Shown here: positions 5,893-13,399 of the stretch, piece by piece
How the letters are laid out: the number at the start of each line of letters is the position of its first letter
Numbering within the stretch: position 1 is the first letter of the stretch
Assembly: GCA_050946195.1 (NCBI GenBank)
Contig: JBMNUI010000050.1
Coordinates: 1 to 13,487 of the forward strand
Direction: 5' to 3'
Length of the DNA stretch: 13,487 nucleotides
Origin: UMGS1002 sp050946195
GTDB lineage: Bacteria > Bacillota > Clostridia > Oscillospirales > CAG-272
Made by a program: the position numbers and the translations under genes
The notes under the pieces: model-generated
Told to the model about the DNA's origin: nothing
Database searches by the model: none
Seen by the model: the letters and a program-made list of their open reading frames with translations, nothing else

Positions 5893-5983
5893 TGCTCAAG
5901 GAACTTTTTTCAAAAAAGTTCCTTGAGCAGGGGTTATGGGGCCTCGCCCCTATAAAAATGCTTTATACCGGGGGCGAGGCCCC
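5893..5983. repeat. Intergenic double-hairpin repeat
   Basis: Two strong inverted repeats lie end to end. The first has perfect 18-bp arms, 5893-5910 (TGCTCAAGGAACTTTTTT) and 5912-5929, separated by one base. The second pairs GGGGCCTCGCCCC (5938-5950) with its exact reverse complement (5971-5983), with TATAAA/TTTATA inside. Each 13-base arm is itself a small GC hairpin. The layout, an AACTTTTTT-type hairpin followed by a GGGGC...GCCCC hairpin, is like dispersed intergenic repeats I recall from clostridial genomes, but no second copy is in this window. It sits between the fakB stop and the terminator, so it would be transcribed as a structured 3' tail. Confidence 0.7.
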
Positions 5984-5993
5984 CGAATAAAGC

Positions 5994-6881
5994 TCAGTCC
6001 TCGCGCTTTTTACCCCAGAAGAATACGGCCGCGGTGCCCGGGCCGGTATGGCTGCCGATTGTGGCACCTATGTTATTTATGAGCACCCTGCCTTGGAGCT
6101 TTGGAAAACGCGCCTCGATAAGGTCGGCGAGCTCTCTGGCGTCCTCATAGCAGGCAGAGTGTACGACATAGCATTTGCCGCTGTAGTCGAGGCCGCCGTC
6201 GGCATTTTCCTCCATGCGGGCTACTATCTCGCGGATGACCCGCTTTTTGGTCCGCACCTTCTCGCGGGGCACCAGTTTGCCCTTTGAGTTTACATTCAGC
6301 AGGGGGCAGATACCCAAAAGGCCGCCCAGCATTCCCTCGGCCTTGGTTATCCGGCCGCCCTTGACATAGAATGAAAGGTCGGTCGAAAAAAACCAGTAAT
6401 TCATCTTGAGCTTGTTTTCCTCTACCCAGCCGTAAAGCTCGTCGATGGTTTTGCCTTCGTCGCGCAGGTCGGCTAAGGTGTCCATAATCAGGCCGATGCC
6501 CGAGGAGGCGCCGAGCGAGTCGACGGTGTAAATTTTCCTGTCGGGGTATTTTTCGGACAACTCTTTTGCCGCCGTGACCGAATGGTTGTATGAGCCCGAC
6601 AGCCCCGAGGACAGCGAGACATGCAGGATGTCCTTGCCCTGCTCAAGAAAGGGAGTGAAGTACTCGAGATACTCGTCGATATTTATCTGAGAGGTCTTTG
6701 CGTCGGCGCCCTTTTTCAGCTTCTCGTAGAACTGATCGTGCGGGGTTGTCTGGCCGAGGTCGTCCTTGTACATCACGTCGTCAAGGAAGTAATGGTAGCA
6801 AATGAATTCAAGTCCGCGCGCCCTGACATGCTCGAGCGTCAGGTCGACGGTTGATTCGCAACTAAGTATGAAGTCACTCAT
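5994..6881 (-). CDS. fakB: DegV-family fatty-acid-binding protein (FakB)
   Basis: A 295-residue cytosolic DegV protein. FakB proteins hold a fatty acid and present its carboxylate to FakA for phosphorylation; the acyl phosphate then feeds phospholipid synthesis. Family features in order: SCESTVDL (7-14, usually DST-DL), KTSQINIDEY (62-71, the TS ligand motif), SLSSGLSGSYN (89-99), VDSLGASSG (120-128) and YVKGGRITKAEG in the middle, ending with GATIGSHTGPGTAAVFF, the conserved carboxyl-terminal segment. The length is normal (about 280-300). The ATG at 6881 has GGAGG six bases upstream and starts 33 bp after the fakA stop, so the two are surely co-transcribed. Which fatty acid it prefers cannot be read from sequence. 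Confidence 0.93.
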   Translation of the reverse strand: MSDFILSCESTVDLTLEHVRARGLEFICYHYFLDDVMYKDDLGQTTPHDQFYEKLKKGADAKTSQINIDEYLEYFTPFLEQGKDILHVSLSSGLSGSYNHSVTAAKELSEKYPDRKIYTVDSLGASSGIGLIMDTLADLRDEGKTIDELYGWVEENKLKMNYWFFSTDLSFYVKGGRITKAEGMLGGLLGICPLLNVNSKGKLVPREKVRTKKRVIREIVARMEENADGGLDYSGKCYVVHSACYEDARELADLIEARFPKLQGRVLINNIGATIGSHTGPGTAAVFFWGKKRED

Positions 6882-6914
6882 GGTATCCTCCGTGCCGCAA
6901 TGTTGCGGTAAAAT

Positions 6915-8531
6915 TTATTCAGCCGATATGATATACATATACACCGGCTGCTCGCCCGGAATTGTCATAATGTCGCAGCCGGGGGCAAGCATGCCCGAGA
7001 GCAGGTCGGCGACCCTTTGCGCCTCGTCCTCCTCGACCCCCTTGCCGTAGTAAATAGTGATAATCTCCTTGTCCCGGATATCGGCGGCGAGTTGTCGCAG
7101 GCAGTCCTCAAGCGAGTCGGCGGCGTACTTTAAGTCTTTGTCCACAATGCCGATAATCTGGTTTTTCCTGACGGTTATCTTGTCGCTGTCCATGCTCCTC
7201 ACCGAGCGGGTGATTGCAATCGAGGTGACGTTTGCCATCGCCTCGGTCATTTTTTTGATATTCTCGGCCACATCAAGGTCGCTGTCAAAGGCGATAAGGG
7301 CGGAAATCCCCTGCGGGATAGTGACACTCCTCACCACCTCGACCGACTTGCCCTCGGCCAGTTTTGCCGCCTGAAGCGCGGTCAGCACGATGTTTGAGTT
7401 GTTCGGCAGGATTATCGCGTGCTCGCAGGAGAGGTTTTTCAGCGCCTTGAGAAAGTCTTCGGCGCTCGGGTTCATACTCTGGCCCCCGGTGACTACTGCG
7501 TCGGCGCCGAGTTCGCGGAAGACGTCGGTAAGCCCCGCGCCGCTGGCGACCGCGATTATCTCGTACTTTTTGGCGGGTATTTCGCTCTCGGCTTTATTCC
7601 CTGCAGATATCAGGTTCTTGTGCTGGGTCCTCATGTTCTCGATTTTCGAGAACTGAATTTCGCCGAATCCGGATAGCAGCAAAAGGATTTTCAGCGGCTC
7701 GTTTGAGTGGACATGGAGTTTTATTATCTCGTCATCCTCGGTAAGCACTATGCTGTCGCCTATGCCGTTGAGAAAAACACGGAAATCGCTTATCATGGCC
7801 TCGGTGACGCCCGGCTTCCTTGAGACAAGGCATTCGGTGCAATAGGCAAATGTGATATCCCCGGCCTCAAACTCATGGAAGTCTGCCGCCGGCCTGAATT
7901 CGGTCTCCTCGTGTTTTAAGTCAGTCGGGTCATCGACAAGACCGCGTTTCATCCCGTCAAGTACGGCGGTAAAGCCCAGCCCGCCCGAGTCAACCACCCG
8001 GGCCCTTTTGAGAACCGGCAGCATTTCGGGTGTTTTTTTGAGCGTCTCGTTTGCGGCCCTCTGAAATCTCTCGAGCAGACCTAACAGGTCATTATCGCCG
8101 GAGGTGTCAGAGCTGCAGCACTCGCGCATCACGGTCAGAATGGTCCCTTCCACCGGCTTGAGCACAGCCTTGCGCGCCTCTTCCGCTCCGGTGCGGAAGG
8201 CTTCAGTAAGCAGCGCGGCGTCGGTCGACTCATGGCCGGCGAAGGCTTTTGCCATACCCCTGAAAAAGAGAGACAATATCACCCCCGAGTTCCCACGGGC
8301 GGCCCGCATCATCTCGCGGGCCGAGGACTCGGCATATTGCCCGAGGTGCGGCACGGCACCCCTGCCCGAACGGACGGCATCAAGGGTCATAAACATATTC
8401 GTGCCGGTATCCCCGTCGGGAACAGGGAAGACGTTCATGTTGTTGATTTCTTCTTTTCGGTTCTGCAGGGCATTTGCGGCGCCGCAAAGCATCCTGTGGT
8501 AGAGTTCTCCGTTTATTTTCGTGATTGTCAA
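6915..8531 (-). CDS. fakA: Fatty acid kinase FakA (DAK2/YloV-type)
   Basis: A 538-residue cytosolic kinase that phosphorylates FakB-bound fatty acids with ATP. The N-terminal DhaL-like ATP domain (about 1-200) has NVFPVPDGDTGTNM (33-46, metal-binding D39 and D41), RGNSGVILS (79-87), EGTILTVMRE (128-137) and DSGGLGF (181-187). The middle domain has AYCTEC (229-234) and KLHVHSN (271-277); C231, H273 and H275 keep the spacing of the zinc triad described in FakA. The C-terminal DegV-like domain ends with PVYMYIISAE. The start is a TTG at 8531: an in-frame TAA lies two codons upstream, GAGG is nine bases before it, and the conserved KINGELYHRML begins at residue 5, so the next ATG (codon 14) would cut conserved sequence. 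Sixty-two bp separate it from the anti-sigma gene, with no obvious terminator or promoter, so co-transcription is possible. Confidence 0.94.
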   Translation of the reverse strand: MTITKINGELYHRMLCGAANALQNRKEEINNMNVFPVPDGDTGTNMFMTLDAVRSGRGAVPHLGQYAESSAREMMRAARGNSGVILSLFFRGMAKAFAGHESTDAALLTEAFRTGAEEARKAVLKPVEGTILTVMRECCSSDTSGDNDLLGLLERFQRAANETLKKTPEMLPVLKRARVVDSGGLGFTAVLDGMKRGLVDDPTDLKHEETEFRPAADFHEFEAGDITFAYCTECLVSRKPGVTEAMISDFRVFLNGIGDSIVLTEDDEIIKLHVHSNEPLKILLLLSGFGEIQFSKIENMRTQHKNLISAGNKAESEIPAKKYEIIAVASGAGLTDVFRELGADAVVTGGQSMNPSAEDFLKALKNLSCEHAIILPNNSNIVLTALQAAKLAEGKSVEVVRSVTIPQGISALIAFDSDLDVAENIKKMTEAMANVTSIAITRSVRSMDSDKITVRKNQIIGIVDKDLKYAADSLEDCLRQLAADIRDKEIITIYYGKGVEEDEAQRVADLLSGMLAPGCDIMTIPGEQPVYMYIISAE

Positions 8532-8593
8532 TGTAGGTTACCTCAATCTCATCTCTCGCCTATCGGTATTGGCGGGAAAACTTAAGTCGGCGC

Positions 8594-8896
8594 TTATTCT
8601 CTTGACGCCAGCTTGATTAAGGCGGCGCAGGCAAACGAAAATACAGCCGCTCCGACGGCCAGCTCAATAAGGAAACTCCGCCGGATTTTCTTTACCACCT
8701 CGGAATAACGGTAATTATTCCGGGCGTTCTGGTTCTGCATGGACCGGACGAAATGGTGGATGTGTGTGCGGTATTCGCGGCATTCGGGGCACTTCTCCAG
8801 ATGATGTCTGACTACCTCGGCGGTTTTGGGGCTGAGCACTTTGTCCTCATATAAGGGCAACAGGTCCTGTATAATGCTGCAGCTGCTGTTATTCAT
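8594..8896 (-). CDS. Zinc-finger anti-sigma factor (zf-HC2), single membrane segment
   Basis: A 100-residue protein that probably holds the overlapping ECF sigma factor inactive at the membrane. The N-terminal half is a zf-HC2 domain: CSIIQDLLPLYED (6-18) and HHLEKCPEC (31-39) give the H32-x3-C36-x2-C39 zinc motif. One hydrophobic segment at about 75-95 follows, with only about five residues after it, so there is essentially no outside sensor domain; longer relatives such as RsiW have one. Its ATG overlaps the sigma stop (ATGAATAA, 8889-8896), implying translational coupling. How the complex is released is unknown; a cytoplasmic or membrane signal is more likely than an extracellular domain. 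Confidence 0.88.
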   Translation of the reverse strand: MNNSSCSIIQDLLPLYEDKVLSPKTAEVVRHHLEKCPECREYRTHIHHFVRSMQNQNARNNYRYSEVVKKIRRSFLIELAVGAAVFSFACAALIKLASRE

Positions 8897-9395
8897 TTAG
8901 CAGTACCTCCTTGATATAGTTCTTGGCGCGGAAAAATATGACCTTGGCAGAGTTTACCGATATGCCGAGTTTCTTTGCGATTTCCTCGTAAGACAGCTCG
9001 CCGTATATGCGCAGGATCAGCACTTCGCTGTATTTTTTCGGTATGCCGGCAATCGCCCGCCTCACCCGCGAGATGTCCACCTCGCGCATGAGCCGATATC
9101 CCGGCTCCTCGGTTATCGGTGCTGTGAGGTCGGATATAAACAGGTCGATTACCATCGACTCGGACTTTTTCCGGCGCAGGTACTTGAAAAATATGTTTTT
9201 GGCAATGGCGGCAAGCCAGGTGAACATCTCACACCTGCCGTTATACCTCGGCAGCGACTTGTATGCCTGATAAAATGTTTCCTGTGTCAGGTCCTCTGCG
9301 GCGTCAGGGTCTCTGCAGAGCTTAAGCAGGAAAGCATAGACGCGCTTGTAGTGGTCCTTGTAGATTTGTTCAAATTCGAGCTCGGGCCTGTTCAC
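8889..9395 (-). CDS. ECF-type RNA polymerase sigma factor
   Basis: A 168-residue group IV sigma factor, of normal length. Region 2 spans about residues 8-76 with AAEDLTQETFYQAYKSL (32-48), RYNGRCEMFTWLAAIAKNIF (50-69) and a basic YLRRKK end. Region 4 spans about 114-164 with IPKKYSEVLILRIYGELSY (118-136), the helix-turn-helix EEIAKKLGISVNSAKVIFFRA (137-157) and YIKEVL. The start is GTG at 9395, chosen because AGGAGG lies six bases upstream and no ATG precedes region 2. It is followed by an overlapping anti-sigma gene, then fakA and fakB, so its regulon may include membrane lipid or envelope functions; this is inferred from position. A possible self-directed promoter lies at 9426-9451. A terminator separates it from aroQ. 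Confidence 0.95.
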   Translation of the reverse strand: MNRPELEFEQIYKDHYKRVYAFLLKLCRDPDAAEDLTQETFYQAYKSLPRYNGRCEMFTWLAAIAKNIFFKYLRRKKSESMVIDLFISDLTAPITEEPGYRLMREVDISRVRRAIAGIPKKYSEVLILRIYGELSYEEIAKKLGISVNSAKVIFFRAKNYIKEVLLNE

Positions 9396-9410
9396 GCCGC
9401 ACCTCCTCTT

Positions 9411-9451
9411 CCGGTATAACGGTATATACCGGGAAAATTAAAAAAGTTACA
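9411..9451 (-). promoter_or_regulatory. Possible ECF-type promoter and palindromes upstream of the sigma gene
   Basis: The reverse strand has TGTAAC (9446-9451), 16 bases, then GTAT (9426-9429), similar to the TGAAAC...CGTA layout of Bacillus ECF promoters and consistent with autoregulation. Downstream is a 12-bp palindrome CGGTAT-ATACCG (9420-9431) and an overlapping inverted repeat CCGGTATA (9411-9418)/TATACCGG (9425-9432), just before the ribosome-binding site. A TATAAT at 9455-9460 has no good -35 at 17 bases. The palindromes are certain; the promoter is a weak call. Confidence 0.4.
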
Positions 9452-9462
9452 GTTATTATAAG

Positions 9463-9487
9463 AAAAAAGGCTGATAATCATTCAGCC
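9463..9487 (-). terminator. Intrinsic terminator of the aromatic operon, overlapping the aroQ stop
   Basis: On the reverse strand GGCTGA (9482-9487) pairs with TCAGCC (9469-9474) around a 7-base loop and is followed by six T (9468-9463). The aroQ stop codon TGA (9478-9480) lies in the loop, so the stem starts within the last codons of aroQ. Confidence 0.85.
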
Positions 9488-9927
9488 CTTGTTTCATTAT
9501 ACAGCCTGCTGCAGAGAATGTCAACAGCTTCTTTATAGCCTTCAAAGCGGCGGCCTGAAATTACCGCAATGCAGGCGTCGGAAGTATATGAAATCCGGCG
9601 GTAGGGCTCGCGGGCATATATGTCCGAGAGATGCACTTCGACGGCCGGGAGGCCGGTCGCCCTTATCGCGTCGGGTATGGCAATGCTGGTGTGGGTATAG
9701 GCCGCCGGGTTGATTATGATGCCAAGAAAAAGCCCCATCGCCTCCTGAATCTTGTCGACAATCGCACCCTCGTGGTTTGACTGAAAAAACTCAAGCTCAA
9801 CACCCCTCTCGGCGCAGTATTCGCGCAGCTCGCGCTCAAGGTCGGCCAGCGTCCTGCTCCCGTAGATTTCGGGCTCCCGGATGCCCAGCAAATTCAGGTT
9901 TGGCCCGTTTATTACCAAAATCCTCAT
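9478..9927 (-). CDS. aroQ: 3-Dehydroquinate dehydratase, type II
   Basis: A 149-residue cytosolic enzyme, the normal size for the dodecameric type II family. It dehydrates 3-dehydroquinate to 3-dehydroshikimate. Motifs in order: NGPNLNLLG (7-15), the catalytic tyrosine in EIYG (Y22) with R17 nearby, QSNHEG (49-54), INPAAYTHTSIAI (72-84; N73 and H79), EVHLSDIYAREPYR (97-110; H99, R110) and SGRRFEGY. The asparagine usual in HLSN is D102 here. Its ATG overlaps the aroEK stop by 4 bp (ATGA), so translation is coupled. It is the last gene of the operon. Confidence 0.97.
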   Translation of the reverse strand: MRILVINGPNLNLLGIREPEIYGSRTLADLERELREYCAERGVELEFFQSNHEGAIVDKIQEAMGLFLGIIINPAAYTHTSIAIPDAIRATGLPAVEVHLSDIYAREPYRRISYTSDACIAVISGRRFEGYKEAVDILCSRLYNETRAE

Positions 9928-11153
9928 AATCCCAGCTCCCTTTTTATGTTTTCGGCGGTCGTGTCGGGGTCGTCAACCCTGAAGGTCAGGTCGGCCCAAC
10001 TGCGGTAGAGCGGAATGCGCCGCCTGTACAGCTCGTCGATCCCGACCGAGCGCGAGAGCGGCCGGCCGGAGATGTCGAGTTTTTCTTTTTCGCGGTCAAG
10101 GAAAATGCAAATACTGTTCTGGCGGATTAAATCAAGGTTTTGAGGTGCCGTCACCACGCCCCCGCCGGTGGCGATGATTTTACCGCTTTCCTTAGATGCT
10201 TCGCGCAGCACCCCGGTTTCAAGCTCCCGAAAGTATGCTTCACCGAATTTTTCAAATATTTCGGGGATGTCCATGCCGGTCTTCTTTCGGATAAGCACGT
10301 CGGTGTCGAGCAGCTCCCGGTCGGTGAGCTCCGCAAGGCGGCGCCCTATGGTTGTCTTGCCGCAGCCCGGCATGCCGATAAGCAATACGTTCAGCATATC
10401 CCGGCGGATTCTATCGGCTATCGAGCCGGCAAGCTCGCGGGGCAGGCTTTGGCCGAGGAAAAGTTCGGCGGCACTCACCCCTTGGGCGCAGAGCATTAAG
10501 AGCCCGCCCCGGGCCGGGATACCGAGCCGCCCGGCCTTGAGCATCAGTGCGGTTTTTGCGGGGTTGTATATCAGGTCGAGCACAAGCCGGCAGGCGGGGT
10601 AGTCGCCGGGGTCAACCGGAGATTTTCCGTTTTCAGGGTACATTCCAATCGGCGTGGCGTTAATAATAAGCTCGGCATCGTGATGCCGGGCTTGCATGTC
10701 CGGCTGTGCATACCTTGATATCCGCAGGGTTTCGTGTCTGATTCCGAGGTCGTCGAGCACCGCACGGACAGTGGCCGCCGCCCCGCCGTCGCCGAGGATC
10801 ATTGCAAGTTTCCCGCAAAAGGCCACGGCGTCATCCCCCAAAAGCCGCAGGAAACCGTCGTAGTCGGTATTCTCGCCCCGCCAGCCACCGCCCGGCAGGC
10901 GAAGCATGGTGTTGACGCTGCCCGTCGCTTTTGCTCTTGGCGAGAGCTCGCTGCAAAAGGGGATCACGGCTTTTTTGTAGGGTATTGTGACGTTGAAACC
11001 GTCAAGGTCGGTGTTCTCAACAAAGTCGGCCAGCTCATCAGGTTCAAGCGGGCAGAGCCGGTACTCGTACCCGCTTATCATCGAGTGAATGGCGGGGGAA
11101 TAGCTGTGTTTGAGGCTCCGGCCGATAAGCCCGAATTTACGGTTCTCATTCAT
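9924..11153 (-). CDS. aroE-aroK: Fused shikimate dehydrogenase - shikimate kinase
   Basis: A 409-residue cytosolic bifunctional protein. Residues 1-250 are AroE, which reduces 3-dehydroshikimate with NADPH: HSYSPAIHS (16-24), NVTIPYKK (54-61, catalytic K60), NTDYDGF (95-101), GDGGAA (121-126) and INATPIGM (164-171). Residues 252-409 are AroK, which phosphorylates shikimate with ATP: Walker A GMPGCGKTT (260-268), LLDTD (281-285), GGG (330-332), GRPL (363-366) and RRIPLYR (378-384). All catalytic landmarks of both enzymes are present, so neither half is decayed. The domains are joined with almost no linker. M253 begins the AroK half and could be a relic of a separate start, but the ribosome site before it is poor. 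The gene starts one base after the pheA stop (TGATATG) and overlaps aroQ by 4 bp. Confidence 0.96.
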   Translation of the reverse strand: MNENRKFGLIGRSLKHSYSPAIHSMISGYEYRLCPLEPDELADFVENTDLDGFNVTIPYKKAVIPFCSELSPRAKATGSVNTMLRLPGGGWRGENTDYDGFLRLLGDDAVAFCGKLAMILGDGGAAATVRAVLDDLGIRHETLRISRYAQPDMQARHHDAELIINATPIGMYPENGKSPVDPGDYPACRLVLDLIYNPAKTALMLKAGRLGIPARGGLLMLCAQGVSAAELFLGQSLPRELAGSIADRIRRDMLNVLLIGMPGCGKTTIGRRLAELTDRELLDTDVLIRKKTGMDIPEIFEKFGEAYFRELETGVLREASKESGKIIATGGGVVTAPQNLDLIRQNSICIFLDREKEKLDISGRPLSRSVGIDELYRRRIPLYRSWADLTFRVDDPDTTAENIKRELGL

Positions 11154-11154
11154 A

Positions 11155-12297
11155 TCAGACTATCTCCGTGTAGCTGCCGAGGTATTTCAGGCTGGTCACC
11201 GCCCCCTCAAGGTCGTCGAACAGCCGCAGGAAGTTGTCGGAATAGACCGAGGTGTCAAGGTCGAAGTAGAACATAAACTCAAAGTCGGTATTGGCCAGCG
11301 GGCGGCTTTCAAGCTTTATCAGATTGATTCCCAGTGCATAGAAATTCGAGAGCGCGTGGTAGAGCGAGCCGCAGCGGTTCGGCAGGACAATCATAAGACT
11401 TGTGCGGTTTGCGCCGGGGTAGATTTCAAGCTTCTTTGAGATGCAGATAAAGCGCGTGTAGTTGCTGCCTTTGTCCTGAACCGATCTCTTCAGGCAGTCA
11501 AGCCCGTATAGTTCGGCGCAGTTGTGCGAGGAGATCGCAGCGATGTCGTCCCGGCCCGATTTTGCCACCGTCAGTGCCGCTTCGGCGGTATTTTCGCAGG
11601 TGGTGATTTTTGAGTCCTTTAAGGTTTTGAGAAAGCCCTGGCACTGGGCTATTGCCTGCTCATGAGAGATTATCTCCCGGATGTTTTCAAGTTTGGTTCC
11701 GCGTTTTGCAAGCAGGCAATGGTCAACCTTCACACGGCAGGAGCGGACGATATAAAAATCGTGTTCCATCATAAGGTCATATATCCGGCTGACCGAGCCG
11801 GCGGTGCTGTTTTCAATCGGCAGGATACCGTACCTGCAAAGCCCCTGCTCGACCGCCGAGAAGACGCTTTCAAAGCTGCTGAAGTACATGATATTTCCGG
11901 AAGGGAAGATTCTCTCACAGGCAATCTGCGAGTATGCACCATCAACTCCCTGGCAGGCTACCAGCGGGCGCGTCGGAAACTGCTGGTCGGTGTTTGCTAT
12001 GGCGTCGCGTATCAGACGCTTCAGCGGCGAGTCGCCCGAGATTATCGAGTTTTGGCGCGAGCGCGAGAGGGCGAATATCACCGAGAAAAGCGAATCGGTC
12101 ACCTGTGCCATGTCGTCGCCTGCGCGGGCGGCGATGTCGGCAAGCTTCTGCCGCTCGCGCTGAGGGTCGTACACCGGCAGGTTGTGCTTGGCTTTGTATT
12201 TTGCAATTTCGCCGACAAGCCCCATCCGCTTTACAATCAGGTCGGTAATTTGCGAGTCTATTTCGTCTATTGAAGCTCTGAATTGCAAAAGATCCAT
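11155..12297 (-). CDS. pheA: Chorismate mutase / prephenate dehydratase (P-protein)
   Basis: A 380-residue bifunctional enzyme that turns chorismate into prephenate and then phenylpyruvate, the committed route to phenylalanine. The chorismate mutase (AroQ class, 1-90) keeps R7, R24, K35, D44, R47 and E48 at the same mutual spacing as the E. coli P-protein, plus S78 and Q82. The prephenate dehydratase domain (about 111-288) has QGVDGAYSQIA (116-126), GILPIENSTAGSV (157-169) and NYTRFICI (279-286). The ACT domain (about 298-378) has CGSLYHAL (309-316) and LESRP (329-333), the regions that bind phenylalanine, so feedback inhibition is expected. The ATG at 12297 has AAGGAG eight bases upstream. 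It follows aroC by 17 bp. Confidence 0.97.
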   Translation of the reverse strand: MDLLQFRASIDEIDSQITDLIVKRMGLVGEIAKYKAKHNLPVYDPQRERQKLADIAARAGDDMAQVTDSLFSVIFALSRSRQNSIISGDSPLKRLIRDAIANTDQQFPTRPLVACQGVDGAYSQIACERIFPSGNIMYFSSFESVFSAVEQGLCRYGILPIENSTAGSVSRIYDLMMEHDFYIVRSCRVKVDHCLLAKRGTKLENIREIISHEQAIAQCQGFLKTLKDSKITTCENTAEAALTVAKSGRDDIAAISSHNCAELYGLDCLKRSVQDKGSNYTRFICISKKLEIYPGANRTSLMIVLPNRCGSLYHALSNFYALGINLIKLESRPLANTDFEFMFYFDLDTSVYSDNFLRLFDDLEGAVTSLKYLGSYTEIV

Positions 12298-12314
12298 ATG
12301 AATAACTCCTTAAT

Positions 12315-13397
12315 TTAGTTGTTTGTGAGCAATGAATCGTATACGGCCAGAGCGGCCGAGGCCTCGATTGCCGGCAGGGCACGCGGGACAATGCAGGGGT
12401 CGTGACGGCCGGTGATGCGCAACTCCTTCGGGCAGCGCCCGCTGAGGCTTATGGTTTGCTGGGTCTTTGATATCGAGGGCGTTGGCTTAATGGCTACCCT
12501 GAAAATGAGGGGCATGCCGGTGGTAATTCCGCCCAGAATCCCGCCGTGGTTGTTTGTTTTGGTCTTGACTAAACCGTCTGAAATTATAAACGGGTCGTTG
12601 TTCTCGCTGCCCCGCAGGTCTGCACAGTCAAATCCGTTGCCGAACTCAATCCCCTTAACGGCCGGGATGCCGAATACCAGCGAGGCGATTTTGTTTTCCA
12701 TGCCCTCAAACATAGGGGATCCCACCCCCGCCGGCAGTCCTATAACCGCACACTCGACAACTCCGCCGACAGAATCTCGGTCGGCCCGTGCCGACTCGAT
12801 TGCCTCTGCCATCCTCTCGCCCGCCGCGGGATCGATGACAGTCAGCGGTTCGTGTGTAAGGTTCATAAAATCGTTGACGCTGAGTGTCACGGGATTAAAT
12901 CTTCTGTCCGAAATATTGGTAATCTTCTCAATGTGTGATGCAATATAGATTTTTCGCGCGGCGAGAATCTGGATGCAGATGCCGCCGGCGACGCAGAGAG
13001 GAGCGGTGAGCCGGCCCGAGAAGTGTCCGCCGCCCGAGGCGTCCTGATGCCCGCCGAACTTTACTGCTGCGGTATAATCGGCGTGCCCGGGGCGGGGCAG
13101 GTCATAAAATTCGGTGTAGTCGCCGGGGCGTACGTCGGTGTTTTTTATCAGGGCACAGAGCGGCGCCCCGCATAGTGTGTCGCCGACAAGGCCGGACACA
13201 AACTCAATTTCGTCGGGCTCTCGGCGGGAGGTTGAAAGCCGGCTTCTGCCCGGCGAGCGCCGGCGCATGAAGTCCGAGAGTGCCTGCATATCAACCTTAA
13301 AGCCGGCCGGAAGGCTGTCTATCACAACCCCGACCGCCGCAGAGTGCGACTGGCCGAAAATTGAGATTTTAATATTTCGTCCCCATGTGGAGCTCAT
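12315..13397 (-). CDS. aroC: Chorismate synthase
   Basis: A 360-residue cytosolic enzyme, full length, that converts 5-enolpyruvylshikimate-3-phosphate to chorismate using reduced FMN. Motifs: FGQSHSAAVG (14-23, usually FGESHG), RRRSPGRSRLSTSRREPDEIEFVSG (45-69), LPRPGHADY, ASGGGHFSGRLTAP in place of the common ASGRFSARET-type segment, GIEFGNGF, KTNNHGGILGGITTG, KPTPSI and GRHDPCIVPRA. The variations are at positions that also vary among clostridial forms, and the active histidines are kept (H18 and H107 regions). The ATG at 13397 has GGAGGTGA upstream, which lies inside the last codons of aroA, two bases after whose stop aroC begins. Confidence 0.97.
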   Translation of the reverse strand: MSSTWGRNIKISIFGQSHSAAVGVVIDSLPAGFKVDMQALSDFMRRRSPGRSRLSTSRREPDEIEFVSGLVGDTLCGAPLCALIKNTDVRPGDYTEFYDLPRPGHADYTAAVKFGGHQDASGGGHFSGRLTAPLCVAGGICIQILAARKIYIASHIEKITNISDRRFNPVTLSVNDFMNLTHEPLTVIDPAAGERMAEAIESARADRDSVGGVVECAVIGLPAGVGSPMFEGMENKIASLVFGIPAVKGIEFGNGFDCADLRGSENNDPFIISDGLVKTKTNNHGGILGGITTGMPLIFRVAIKPTPSISKTQQTISLSGRCPKELRITGRHDPCIVPRALPAIEASAALAVYDSLLTNN

Positions 13398-13399
13398 GT

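Noticed and set aside
5872..5899. TTGAGC-16-TATAAT promoter-like pair on the reverse strand
   Set aside because: It would only make a very short RNA ending at the terminator at 5838, and its -35 lies in the hairpin repeat.
10380..10400. Separate aroK start inside the aroE-aroK gene (M253)
   Set aside because: No good ribosome-binding site precedes it and the frame is continuous, so a fusion is the simpler reading.
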